DNA from: Micromonospora_J zhanjiangensis
GTDB lineage: Bacteria > Actinomycetota > Actinomycetes > Mycobacteriales > Micromonosporaceae
NCBI RefSeq assembly: GCF_042650605.1
Contig: NZ_JBHSBN010000003.1
Coordinates: 186,001-250,000, forward strand
Direction: 5' to 3'
Length of the DNA stretch: 64,000 bases
Shown piece after piece: positions 1 through 7,612 of this stretch. Position 1 is the stretch's first letter. Each line of letters starts with the position of its first letter. The notes under the pieces were generated by a model. The model saw only the letters and a list, made by a program, of their open reading frames with translations, made no database searches and was not told where the DNA came from. The translations under genes were made by a program, and so were the position numbers.

Positions 1-114
1 TACGAAGAGCAGCCAGTTCCAGGGACTGTGGTCCTTGGCCCGTACGCGCCTGGTTTCCACGGGGGCGCCGGGCTCGGCCTCGGGTGGGGTACCCCCAGCC
101 TCGGATTCACTCAT
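1..114 (-). CDS. N-terminus of a small membrane protein (possibly DUF3311), cut by the window edge
   Basis: The first 38 residues of a minus-strand gene that runs off the window. The start is an ATG preceded by a GGGAGGTG ribosome-binding site at a good distance. The visible protein opens with an acidic, Pro/Gly-rich stretch (MSESEAGGTPPEAEPGAPVE), then a basic patch, then SPWNWLLFV, which looks like the start of a transmembrane helix. The W-NWLL entry resembles the short DUF3311 membrane proteins that often accompany sodium:solute symporters, but too little is visible to be sure. The 167-bp space before the next gene holds a direct repeat of TGCGCCGAACGG. Confidence 0.6.
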   Translation of the reverse strand, partial: MSESEAGGTPPEAEPGAPVETRRVRAKDHSPWNWLLFV

Positions 115-281
115 CGCCACACCTCCCGGTTCGATCTCGTTCATCGGATGGGTCGGCACGGAGGGTACCGACGGCGTGACGCTGGTCACGTCGTCGACTC
201 GCGTGTCGTGCGCCGAACGGTGAACACGATGCGCCGAACGGGAGAAAAGGGTCTCGATCGGCCCGGGGCGGAGCCGGGTGC

Positions 282-1508
282 TCAGGCGTCGAGGCCGGCC
301 AGGTGGGCGGTGTCGTTGACCGTGCGGACCGCGATGCCGCCGTCCGACCAGGCGTCCAGCACCGAGATGCCGGTCGGGTCGAGGAAGAGCCGGTGCAGGA
401 ACGCGTCGCCCGCCGCGAGCGCGTCGCGCAACAACAGCTTGATCGGCGAGACGTGCGAGACCACCACCACGGTCTCCCCCGGGTACGCCCCGAGCAGTCC
501 CGCCATCGCCCGGCGGACCCGCCCGCCCACCTCGACGAACGACTCCCCGTCCGGCGGCGCCACGGTCGGCGAGCCGAGCCAGGCGGTCATCTCGCCCGGC
601 CAGCCCGACCGGACCTCGGCGAAGGTACGCCCCTCCCAGGCGCCGAAGTCGCACTCGATCAGGTTCGGGTCGGTGCGTACCGGCACGTCACCGACCGCCG
701 CGGCGACCAGCTCGGCGGTGGCCGTACACCGGGACAGCGGGGAGCTGACCACGGCCGCGACCGACGGGGCCAGCGCGGCCACCCGGCGGGCGGTGGCCCG
801 GGCCTGGGCGACGCCGACGTCGGACAGCGGCACGTCGCCGCGGCCGGAGTAGCGGCCCTGGTTGGTGTACGCGGTCTCGCCGTGCCGGATCAGCACCAGG
901 CGGGTGGCGTCGGTGGTCTCCCGCGGTTCCCAGGATGCGGGCGCGGTGGTCGGCGCGTCGGCCGGCCCGGTCGCGCCGGGCCCGGCCCGGCCGGCTTCTC
1001 GGGCGGCCGGGTCCGGGGCGGCCACCGTGCGGGGCGGCTCGACGAGCCGGGGCGGCCGCACCGCCGGTGCCGCCGCCGGGGCGGTCTCGGCGGCGCGGTC
1101 CATCGCGGCGTTGGCCAGCGCGTCGGCGTGCCGGTTGCGTTCGCGCGGGATCCAGGTGAAGGTCACCGACTCGAACCGGCGGACCAGGGTCGCCGCCCGA
1201 GCGGCCAGGGGGCGCAGACCGGCGTTCTTGATCTGCCACCGGCCGCACATCTGCTCGACGACGAGCTTGGAGTCCATCCGGGCGTCCACCGACCGGGCGC
1301 CGATCTCGGCGGCGGCCTCCAGGCCCGCGATCAGGCCCAGATACTCGGCGACGTTGTTGGTGGCCACGCCGATCGAGTCGGACCGCTCGGCGAGCACCTC
1401 GCCGGTGTCGGCGTCGCGCAGCACCGCGCCGTAGCCGGCCGGGCCGGGGTTGCCCCGCGCCCCGCCGTCGGCCTCCAGCAGCACCGCCCGGCCAGCGGCC
1501 ACGCTCAC
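282..1508 (-). CDS. Bifunctional RNase H / histidine phosphatase (CobC-like) protein
   Basis: A 408-residue two-domain protein. Residues about 8-135 are an RNase HI domain (EADGGARGNPGPAGYGAV opening, a central NVAEYLGLIAGLEAA segment, and a closing RNRHADALANAAM segment) that would cleave RNA in RNA:DNA hybrids. A Pro/Ala-rich linker of about 60 residues follows. From about residue 205 comes a histidine phosphatase domain with the RHGETAYTNQGRYSGRGD signature and a later VVVSHVSPIK segment carrying the second catalytic His. The same architecture is known in mycobacteria (Rv2228c), where the C-terminal half has acid phosphatase and alpha-ribazole phosphatase activity. The GTG start overlaps the stop of the zinc-ribbon gene (GTGA), so the two genes are translationally coupled. 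Confidence 0.9.
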   Translation of the reverse strand: MSVAAGRAVLLEADGGARGNPGPAGYGAVLRDADTGEVLAERSDSIGVATNNVAEYLGLIAGLEAAAEIGARSVDARMDSKLVVEQMCGRWQIKNAGLRPLAARAATLVRRFESVTFTWIPRERNRHADALANAAMDRAAETAPAAAPAVRPPRLVEPPRTVAAPDPAAREAGRAGPGATGPADAPTTAPASWEPRETTDATRLVLIRHGETAYTNQGRYSGRGDVPLSDVGVAQARATARRVAALAPSVAAVVSSPLSRCTATAELVAAAVGDVPVRTDPNLIECDFGAWEGRTFAEVRSGWPGEMTAWLGSPTVAPPDGESFVEVGGRVRRAMAGLLGAYPGETVVVVSHVSPIKLLLRDALAAGDAFLHRLFLDPTGISVLDAWSDGGIAVRTVNDTAHLAGLDA

Positions 1509-2245
1509 AGGCCGGACTCGGCGGTACGGACCATGATCCGGCGGCAGTCCTCGCAGCGCAGCACCTCGTCCGGGTCCGCCGCCCGGATCCGGGCCCGGTC
1601 CGCGCCGGAGAACTCGATCCGGCAGCCGCCGCAGCGGCCGGCGGTGAGCAGCGCCGCGCCGAGCCCGCCGGACGTCTCGCGGATCTTGTCGTAGAGGGCC
1701 ACCAGGTCGGCCGGGAGGTCGTCGGCGAGCGGCTGCCGGGCGCCCCGCTTGAACTCCTCCTCCTTGCCGATCTCGGCCAGCGTGCTGTCCCGCCGGGTCT
1801 CCACGTCGGCACGCTTCTCCCGGGCCGTGGTGAGCCGCTGCTCGACCCCGTCCAGGACGCCCTGGGCGGTCTCCCGCTGCTCCATCAGCTCCAGCTCGGC
1901 GTCCTCCAGCTCGCTCTGCCGCCGATTGAGGGTGGCCAGCTCGTGTTGCAGCGCCTCCAGCTCCCGGGCCGGTCCGGAACCGGCGGTCAGCCGCGCCTGG
2001 TCCTTGTCCTTGCGGACCCGGACCTGGTCGACGTCCCTCTCCAGCCGGGCGATGTCCCGGTCCAGGTCGTCGACCGCCACCTGGGCCCGGACCCGCTCGT
2101 CCTCCAGCGCGGACAGCTCACGGGCCAACTGCTCCAGCTCGGCGTACTCGGGCAGACGGCGACGCCGGTGGGCGAGCTGCGCGAGCGAGGTGTCGACCGC
2201 CTGCAGGTCGAGCAGTCGGCGCTGGTCTTTCGGGTCGGCCTTCAC
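1505..2245 (-). CDS. Coiled-coil protein with C-terminal C4 zinc ribbon
   Basis: A 246-residue protein made of a long charged coiled coil (about residues 10-170, rich in Leu, Glu and Arg) followed by a zinc ribbon with paired cysteines (CGGCRIEF, then CEDC near the end). The family (Rv2229c type) is widespread in actinobacteria and sits between nif3 and the RNase H/phosphatase gene. The molecular role is not settled; a nucleic-acid or scaffold function is usually inferred. I chose the GTG at 2245 because AAGGAG lies about 8 nt upstream and because it overlaps the stop of the Nif3 gene by 4 bp (GTGA). The open frame extends upstream, but those residues lie inside the Nif3 gene. Confidence 0.85.
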   Translation of the reverse strand: MKADPKDQRRLLDLQAVDTSLAQLAHRRRRLPEYAELEQLARELSALEDERVRAQVAVDDLDRDIARLERDVDQVRVRKDKDQARLTAGSGPARELEALQHELATLNRRQSELEDAELELMEQRETAQGVLDGVEQRLTTAREKRADVETRRDSTLAEIGKEEEFKRGARQPLADDLPADLVALYDKIRETSGGLGAALLTAGRCGGCRIEFSGADRARIRAADPDEVLRCEDCRRIMVRTAESGL

Positions 2246-3114
2246 GGGCGGGGCTCCTTGTCGACGGGTGATGCGGGAGAGCTGACGTGCACCGTCCACG
2301 GATCGGTGTCCAGGTCGGACACCATCGCCGGCACGCCCAGGCGATCCCGGACGAAGGTGGCGAGGTCGTCCAGCCAGGGCCGTTCGGTGGCCCAGTGCGC
2401 GGCGTCCAGCAGTGCCGGACCGCCGCCCGCGAGGTGCTCACTGGCGGGGTGGTGGCGCAGGTCCGCGGTGAGGAAGGCGTCCACGCCGGCCGCGACGGCG
2501 GCGGCGAGGAAGGAGTCACCGGCGCCGCCGCTGACCGCCACCGTTTCGATCAGCCGGTCGGGCGGTCCGGCGGCCCGGACCCCCCACGCGGTGGGCGGCA
2601 GCACGGCGGCGGTGTGCGCGACCAGCTCGGCCAGCGCCACCGGGGCCGGCAGCTTGCCGACCCGGCCGAAGCCCCGACCGCCACCGGCCGCCGCGCCACC
2701 GGCCGGTGCCGGCACCAGCGGCCGCAGGTCGGTCAGCCCGAGCCGGGCGGCGAGCGCGTCGGAGACTCCCGGGTTGGCGACGTCGGCGTTGGTGTGCGCC
2801 ACGTAGAGCGCCACGTCCGCGCGGATCAGGCGGTGCACGATCCGCCCCTTGAACGTGGTGGCGGCCACCGACGACACGCCGCGCAGCAGCAGCGGATGGT
2901 GGGCCACGATGAGATCGGCGCCGTCGGCGAGCGCCTCGGCGACGGTCTCCGGGACGCAGTCGACCACGCAGGCGACCCGGCGGACCAGGGCCGTCGGGTC
3001 GCCGACCACCAGGCCGACCCGGTCCCAGTCCTCGGCCCAGGCGGGCGGGTAGCGCTCGTCCAGCGCGGCCACCACCTCGGCCAGGCGCGGGCTCGCGGAC
3101 TCGGTTGTGCTCAC
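2242..3114 (-). CDS. Nif3-like dinuclear metal centre hexameric protein
   Basis: A 290-residue member of the Nif3/YbgI/YqfO family, cytoplasmic hexamers with a two-metal site; the substrate is uncertain. Family motifs are present: WAEDWDRVGLVVGDP near the N-terminus, an internal LIVAHHPLLLRG metal-binding segment, NADVANPGVSDALA, and a C-terminal VDAFLTADLRHHPASEH segment. The open frame has a 62-residue extension that is compositionally unlike the family, so I start at the GTG encoding VSTTESASPRLAEV. It is the first gene of the coupled trio with the zinc-ribbon and RNase H/phosphatase genes, both joined by 4-bp overlaps, suggesting one mRNA. Confidence 0.87.
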   Translation of the reverse strand: MSTTESASPRLAEVVAALDERYPPAWAEDWDRVGLVVGDPTALVRRVACVVDCVPETVAEALADGADLIVAHHPLLLRGVSSVAATTFKGRIVHRLIRADVALYVAHTNADVANPGVSDALAARLGLTDLRPLVPAPAGGAAAGGGRGFGRVGKLPAPVALAELVAHTAAVLPPTAWGVRAAGPPDRLIETVAVSGGAGDSFLAAAVAAGVDAFLTADLRHHPASEHLAGGGPALLDAAHWATERPWLDDLATFVRDRLGVPAMVSDLDTDPWTVHVSSPASPVDKEPRP

Positions 3115-3178
3115 GACGGCCCAGCTTACCGGCGAACCGCGACCGACCCGGTACGCCCGGCCCGTCGGAGCCCCGCGG

Positions 3179-3748
3179 TCAGCCGGGGCCGGCGGTCGCG
3201 CCGACCCGGGTCCGCATGGCGTCCAGCCCGAGCTGCCACGGGAACCGGTCCAGCAGCCGACCACCCTCGCCGGGCGGGTGCGGCGGGGAGACGTCGTCAC
3301 CGAACAGCACCGTCACCCCCCAGTCGCGCAGCCGGGCCAGGCCCTCCCGAAACGCCGGGTGGACGGCCATGGCGGCGTTGGTGAACGGCATGGCGACGAT
3401 GGGTACGCCCCTGCCCTGCGCCTCCACCAGCAGGCCGAGCGCCAGCGTGTCGGTGATGCCGGCCGCCCACTTGTTGATCGTGTTGACGGTGGCCGGGCCG
3501 ACGATGATGGCGTCCGCGGGTGGCAGCACGTCCGGGTCGTCGGGTTGTTTGTAGCCGGTCCGGACCGGATGCCCGGTCTGCCGGACCAGCGCCGGCTCGT
3601 CGAGGAACTTGCGTCCGTCCGGCGTCGCGATCACGCACACGTCCCAGCCGTCGCGCTGCCCGAGGTCGACCAGTCGGCCGACCCGGCCGGCCAGCGGCGA
3701 GCCGCAGGCGATCACGTACAGGACGCCACGGTGCGCGGGCCCGGTCAT
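3179..3748 (-). CDS. Flavoprotein of the HFCD (phosphopantothenoylcysteine decarboxylase-like) family
   Basis: A 189-residue Rossmann-like flavoprotein. The N-terminal VLYVIACGSPLAGRVGRLV matches the FMN-binding opening of homo-oligomeric flavin-containing Cys decarboxylases; DAIIVGPATVNTINKWAAGI and VPIVAMPFTNAAMA are the other family segments (the PATVNT/N-K-WA region holds active-site residues in relatives). The substrate is unknown: it lacks the CoaBC synthetase half, so it is not the pantothenate enzyme. It starts 13 bp after the XRE/TPR regulator gene ends, so the two probably form an operon; this pairing is common in streptomycetes and micromonosporas. Confidence 0.85.
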   Translation of the reverse strand: MTGPAHRGVLYVIACGSPLAGRVGRLVDLGQRDGWDVCVIATPDGRKFLDEPALVRQTGHPVRTGYKQPDDPDVLPPADAIIVGPATVNTINKWAAGITDTLALGLLVEAQGRGVPIVAMPFTNAAMAVHPAFREGLARLRDWGVTVLFGDDVSPPHPPGEGGRLLDRFPWQLGLDAMRTRVGATAGPG

Positions 3749-3761
3749 CCGGGCCGGCCGC

Positions 3762-4991
3762 TCATATTCCCACTCCCATGTGCTCAGCTAACTCCGCAAT
3801 CTGGCCGGGCGGCGCACCACGAGTGCGACGTAACACGTCCGACATCACCTCGTGGGCGATCGGCCGGCAGCGGATCTCGGACGGGGCGAGCCGGTCCCCC
3901 TCGACCAGGAACTCGCCGGCCCGGGCCACGTCGCCGATCTGGGCGCAGCCGCGGGCCACGTCGAGCAGGTGGTGGGCCCGGCGTTCGGGCAGCAGCGCGT
4001 TGAACTCGGTCGGGCCGATCCCCTCGTGGGTGTCCACCGCCTGCCGACCCTCGCCCAGCTCCACCGCCGCGGCGGCGCGGTGCAGCTCCAGGTTGGTCGG
4101 GCCGAACGAGGTCCAGTAGTGGTTCTGGTCGTCGCCGACCTGCCGGGCCGCCTCCTCGGCGCCGTTGAACAGATCCCGTACGGTGGCGCTGTCGCCGAGC
4201 CGGGCCGCGGCCATCGCGCCCTGCAGCAGCAGCATGCCGTAGACCGACCACCGTTGCGGCGACGCCTCGACGCCGGGCGCCGGAGCGAGCCGGTTGGCGA
4301 TGTTGACGTTCACCTCCAGGGCCGGCCGGGCCCGCCCCAGGGCGACCAGCGCGTTGCCGACCCGGAGGGTGGCCACGCCGGCCAGCAGCGGGTCGTCGGC
4401 CCGCTGGGAGACCGCCATCGACCGGTCCGCGGCCAGCCAGGCCAGCTCGTGCTCGCCCAGCTTGCGCAGCGTCGAGGAGGCGATCTGGTAGACCTGCCCG
4501 AGCAGGTGGGCCGCGGTCCGGGACTCGTCGCCGCCGAGGTACGCCGCGTCGGCGGCCTGCGCGTCGCGCAACAGCTTCGGCAGCGCCCGGGTCAGCACGC
4601 CGTAGCGGGCGTACTGGTAGGTCAGCCAGGCGTGGCTGACGGACTTGCGCATCTCGTCCAGCCGGCGCGGTTCGGGCCGGGCGTCGAAGTAGGCGCTCAT
4701 CGAGTCGTACCGCTCCAGGGCCGCGCGGATCTCCTCCACCTCGACCTGGTCGATGCAGTTGAGCGTGTCGGTACGCCGCTCCGGGTCCTTGCCGAGCAGT
4801 AGCTGGACGTCCAGTTGGAGGACGTCGGCGATCTCGTGCAGGACGGAGAACTTGTCGAGCCGACGCACCCCCCGTTCGACCTTGTCGACCCAGCTCTTGG
4901 ACTTGCCCAACCGGTCGGCGAAGACCTGTTGGGACAGTCTGCGGCGGCCACGCCAGTACGCGACGCGACGTCCGATCGGCAGTTCGTCCAC
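3762..4991 (-). CDS. XRE-family transcriptional regulator with TPR-like C-terminal domain
   Basis: 409 residues. An N-terminal helix-turn-helix (about residues 7-65; LSQQVFADRLGKSKSWVDKV with the recognition helix at SKSWVDK) is followed by a long all-helical region of TPR-like repeats (for example AYLGGDESRTAAHLLGQVY, LRVGNALVALGRARPALE, LGEGRQAVDTHEGI). The architecture recalls signal-sensing regulators of the AfsR/XRE-TPR kind, where the TPR part receives a peptide or small molecule. It heads an operon with the flavoprotein. Two tandem palindromes lie 75-115 bp upstream between this gene and the divergent primase-domain gene, a natural place for autoregulation. Confidence 0.85.
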   Translation of the reverse strand: MDELPIGRRVAYWRGRRRLSQQVFADRLGKSKSWVDKVERGVRRLDKFSVLHEIADVLQLDVQLLLGKDPERRTDTLNCIDQVEVEEIRAALERYDSMSAYFDARPEPRRLDEMRKSVSHAWLTYQYARYGVLTRALPKLLRDAQAADAAYLGGDESRTAAHLLGQVYQIASSTLRKLGEHELAWLAADRSMAVSQRADDPLLAGVATLRVGNALVALGRARPALEVNVNIANRLAPAPGVEASPQRWSVYGMLLLQGAMAAARLGDSATVRDLFNGAEEAARQVGDDQNHYWTSFGPTNLELHRAAAAVELGEGRQAVDTHEGIGPTEFNALLPERRAHHLLDVARGCAQIGDVARAGEFLVEGDRLAPSEIRCRPIAHEVMSDVLRRTRGAPPGQIAELAEHMGVGI

Positions 4992-5065
4992 GTCCCGCCC
5001 TCCCCCCTGCTCGCCGGCGATCCGGGCCGGGAGACCTGTCTGGGTTGACTGAAGCTCTTCATTTA

Positions 5066-5106
5066 GGTGCGGATCGCACTAGCTCTTATTTGGTGCAGAT
5101 CGCACT
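5066..5106. promoter_or_regulatory. Tandem palindromic operator candidate in a divergent promoter region
   Basis: Two copies of GTGC(G/A)GATCGCAC, each an inverted repeat around GAT, at 5066-5080 (GGTGCGGATCGCACT) and 5092-5106 (GGTGCAGATCGCACT). Their starts are 26 bp apart, close to 2.5 helical turns. The flanks also repeat loosely (CTTCATTTA and CTCTTATTT). They lie between the XRE/TPR regulator (minus) and the primase-domain gene (plus), in the only A+T-rich stretch of the intergenic region. Binding by the XRE protein is inference. Confidence 0.55.
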
Positions 5107-5342
5107 TTTTGTACGTTGCCCGGCCGGGCCTGCCTCATAGCTTCTGATGCAAGTTGCAACCGGCGGGTCTGCCAGGAAAACGACCGCCGCGGGCAGTGGT
5201 GACGGCCAATCACCCCTGCTCGGCGGCCGTCGCACCGTTCGGCCCCCGCGTGGTCCGCCGTCCGGGCGGGCCGGAAGGAAAACCGGGGGACGCACGGTCC
5301 GCATCGGCACGTTCCATGACTCACGTAGAGGGTGTGCACACT

Positions 5343-6035
5343 ATGAGGGGCACTTTCCGACCGACGTTCATCGAGTTGACATCGCTCGATCGAGTGCGGT
5401 TGCGCAGGGTCGCCATGCGCTACGCCGGGCACGGCTGGGACGTCACCCCGGGGGCGTGCCTGGCCCGGCACCGCTTCGTCTGCGGCCGGCCCGGCTGCCC
5501 GACCACCGGCTGCCATCCCGCGCTGACCGACTGGGAACGCTCGGCCACCGCCGACCCGGCCCGGATCGCCGCCTGGTGGCGGTCCCGACCGCACGGGGTG
5601 CTGCTCGCCACCGGCCGGGCGTTCGACGCCATCGAGGTGCCGGCGCACCTGGGACAGCGGGTCGTCGACGTGACCCGGTGGGCGACCGCGCTGGTCGGGC
5701 CCGGCGGGTGCCCCGGACGCGGCCCGGTCGCGGTGACCCCGACCGGACGCTGGATCTTCCTGGTCCGCCCGGGCGACCCGCTGCGGCCGGAACTGGACCG
5801 GTGCCTGTTCATCGTCCGGCACGGCCTCGGGTCGTGGATCCCCGCCCCGCCGACCCGGCTGCCCGAGGGGCCGGTCCGCTGGGCGACCGCCCCGGAGGAG
5901 ACCCGCTGGCGGCTGCCCGACCCGTACGCGGTGCAGGAACTGCTGGTGGACGCCCTGCACGCGACGAACCCGGCGGTGCCGGTGCCGGTCGGGCCGGCCG
6001 CCGGGCACCTGCCGGCCCCCCGCACCGGCGACTGA
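5343..6035 (+). CDS. Bifunctional DNA primase/polymerase (Prim-Pol) domain protein
   Basis: A 230-residue protein matching the N-terminal prim-pol domain family found on actinobacterial chromosomes and plasmids. Visible features are the opening helix, GHGWDVTPGACLARHRFVCGRPGCP with closely spaced cysteines, a WERSATADPARIAAWW segment, and DAIEVPAHLGQRVVD, where canonical prim-pol enzymes carry an acidic DxD metal site. Here that segment reads AIEVP rather than D-D, so catalytic competence is doubtful. No helicase domain is attached. Upstream in-frame starts exist (ATG at 5316), but the ATG at 5343 follows GAGGG at about 10 nt and fits the usual family start. It is divergent from the XRE/TPR regulator. 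Confidence 0.7.
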   Translation: MRGTFRPTFIELTSLDRVRLRRVAMRYAGHGWDVTPGACLARHRFVCGRPGCPTTGCHPALTDWERSATADPARIAAWWRSRPHGVLLATGRAFDAIEVPAHLGQRVVDVTRWATALVGPGGCPGRGPVAVTPTGRWIFLVRPGDPLRPELDRCLFIVRHGLGSWIPAPPTRLPEGPVRWATAPEETRWRLPDPYAVQELLVDALHATNPAVPVPVGPAAGHLPAPRTGD

Positions 6036-6181
6036 CCCGCCCCGGGCCGGCGCGCACCGACCGGCACAGGTCCGGGCCGGCGCGGGTCGGGCCGGGCAGG
6101 TCCGGGCCGGACGCCGGTCCGGGGCGGGGACGCGGTGGCCGGTCCGGGCAACAGGGCTCGGACCGGCCACCGCGATCACCG

Positions 6182-7612
6182 TCAGCCGTAGATCTTGACC
6201 GGCGTGTACTTCTGCCGGGGGAAGACCTTGTCCACCTGCGCGTTGGTCAGGCCGAACCGGCCCTGGGCGATCGCCCCGTAGACGTTGAACATGTTGTTGT
6301 ATTCCGGCACGTCCCCGCTGTCCAGCTTGGCCAGTCCGGTCCAGGTGCCCAGCAGCGAACCGGCCAGCCGCTTGCCGGACAGCACGGTCACCACGCCGCC
6401 GTGGCCGTGGTCGGTGCCGCCGCCGTTGGAGGCGACCCGCCGGCCGAACTCGCTGGACACCATGATCGTGACGTCGGCCGCCCGCTCGCCCAGGTCGTCG
6501 AAGAACGCGGCCATCGCGCCGGCCAGTTGGCCGAGCTGCCGGTGCAGGTAGCCGCCCGGCCGGGTGCCCTGGTTCTCGTGGGTGTCGTAGCCGCCCATGC
6601 TCACCGTGGCCACCCGGACGTTCGCGCCACCCTTGATCAGGTGCGCGAGCTGCCGGAACGAGTCACCCACCCCGCCGGAGTACTTCACCCCGGCGGCCGG
6701 TTGGTAGCCGTCGGCGGCCAGCTTCTGCGCCGTGCCGAGCGCCTTGAGGCCGGACTGCACCGAGTCCTCGACCGGGTGGTTGATGTCGGTGAACAGGCCC
6801 TTGATGGCCTTCTCGGTGGCCGCCCGGAACTTCCCGTCCCCGTTGAGGCGCAGCGACTCGACGCTGCTGAGCGACAGCGCGCCGTTGGTGCCGACCAGCG
6901 ACCGCGGCAGCGTGCTGCCGACCCCGACGCTGCGGAACGCGGTGCCCGGGCCGAGCGCGTCGACCAGGCTGTCCAGCCAGCCCCGGCCGCCCGTCTCGCC
7001 GGGCAGGCCACCCAGGTTGCAGGCGTCCGCGGCCTGGAAGTGGCTGCGCGACAGCCGGGGGTCGGACACCGCCGGGACGAATCCCAACCGACCGGCCTTC
7101 AGGTGCTTCTCCAGCGGCGCGAAGGCGCTGGTCAGCTTGAAGCCCCGGTCCAGGGCCAGCGAGTCGTCGGCCAGCAGCAGGTCCGGCCGGGCCTTGGCCA
7201 GCACCGGATCGCCGGCCGGCGCGACCAGGCTCAAACCGTCCAGCCCGCCGTACAGGAAGACGTGGATCAACGTCCCGGTCTTCGTCGCGGCGAACGACGC
7301 CTGCGTCGAGACGAACTGGGTGGTGGCCAGGGCGGTCGCCGTCGCGGCGGCGCCCGCCACGAAGGTACGGCGGGTGACCCCGCGGCCGTCCTGCTGCGCC
7401 TCCTCCACCTCGCTCAGGTGCAGGAACCGGTCCCGTTCGGCGGCGCTCTCCGCCGCCACCGCGGCGGCCTCGGCGCGCAGCACGGCCTCGGTCCGATTGG
7501 GCGCCAGGCGCCGCAGGTCGGGGCAGTCGGGGTGCAGGGGGTACGAGTGCACGGAAGTCTCCATCTCTGTCCGGCCTGTGCGATCCGGCCGGGGAACCTC
7601 GGTCGTCGTCAC
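6182..7612 (-). CDS. DUF1501 domain protein, Tat-exported
   Basis: A 476-residue protein of the DUF1501 family (sulfatase/alkaline-phosphatase-like fold) that usually pairs with DUF1800 proteins. A twin-arginine signal sits unusually deep in the chain, at about residues 80-110 (TRRTFVAGAAATATALATT). Beyond it are family segments LIHVFLYGGLDGLSLVAP, SRSHFQAADACNL, VSMGGYDTHENQG, VTIMVSSEFGRRVASNG and GTDHGHGG, which carry the likely metal-binding Asp/His residues. The GTG at 7612 overlaps the stop of the DUF1800 gene by 4 bp; an ATG at 7564 is an alternative start. The function is unknown; in other bacteria the pair is linked to extracellular processing. Confidence 0.85.
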   Translation of the reverse strand: MTTTEVPRPDRTGRTEMETSVHSYPLHPDCPDLRRLAPNRTEAVLRAEAAAVAAESAAERDRFLHLSEVEEAQQDGRGVTRRTFVAGAAATATALATTQFVSTQASFAATKTGTLIHVFLYGGLDGLSLVAPAGDPVLAKARPDLLLADDSLALDRGFKLTSAFAPLEKHLKAGRLGFVPAVSDPRLSRSHFQAADACNLGGLPGETGGRGWLDSLVDALGPGTAFRSVGVGSTLPRSLVGTNGALSLSSVESLRLNGDGKFRAATEKAIKGLFTDINHPVEDSVQSGLKALGTAQKLAADGYQPAAGVKYSGGVGDSFRQLAHLIKGGANVRVATVSMGGYDTHENQGTRPGGYLHRQLGQLAGAMAAFFDDLGERAADVTIMVSSEFGRRVASNGGGTDHGHGGVVTVLSGKRLAGSLLGTWTGLAKLDSGDVPEYNNMFNVYGAIAQGRFGLTNAQVDKVFPRQKYTPVKIYG

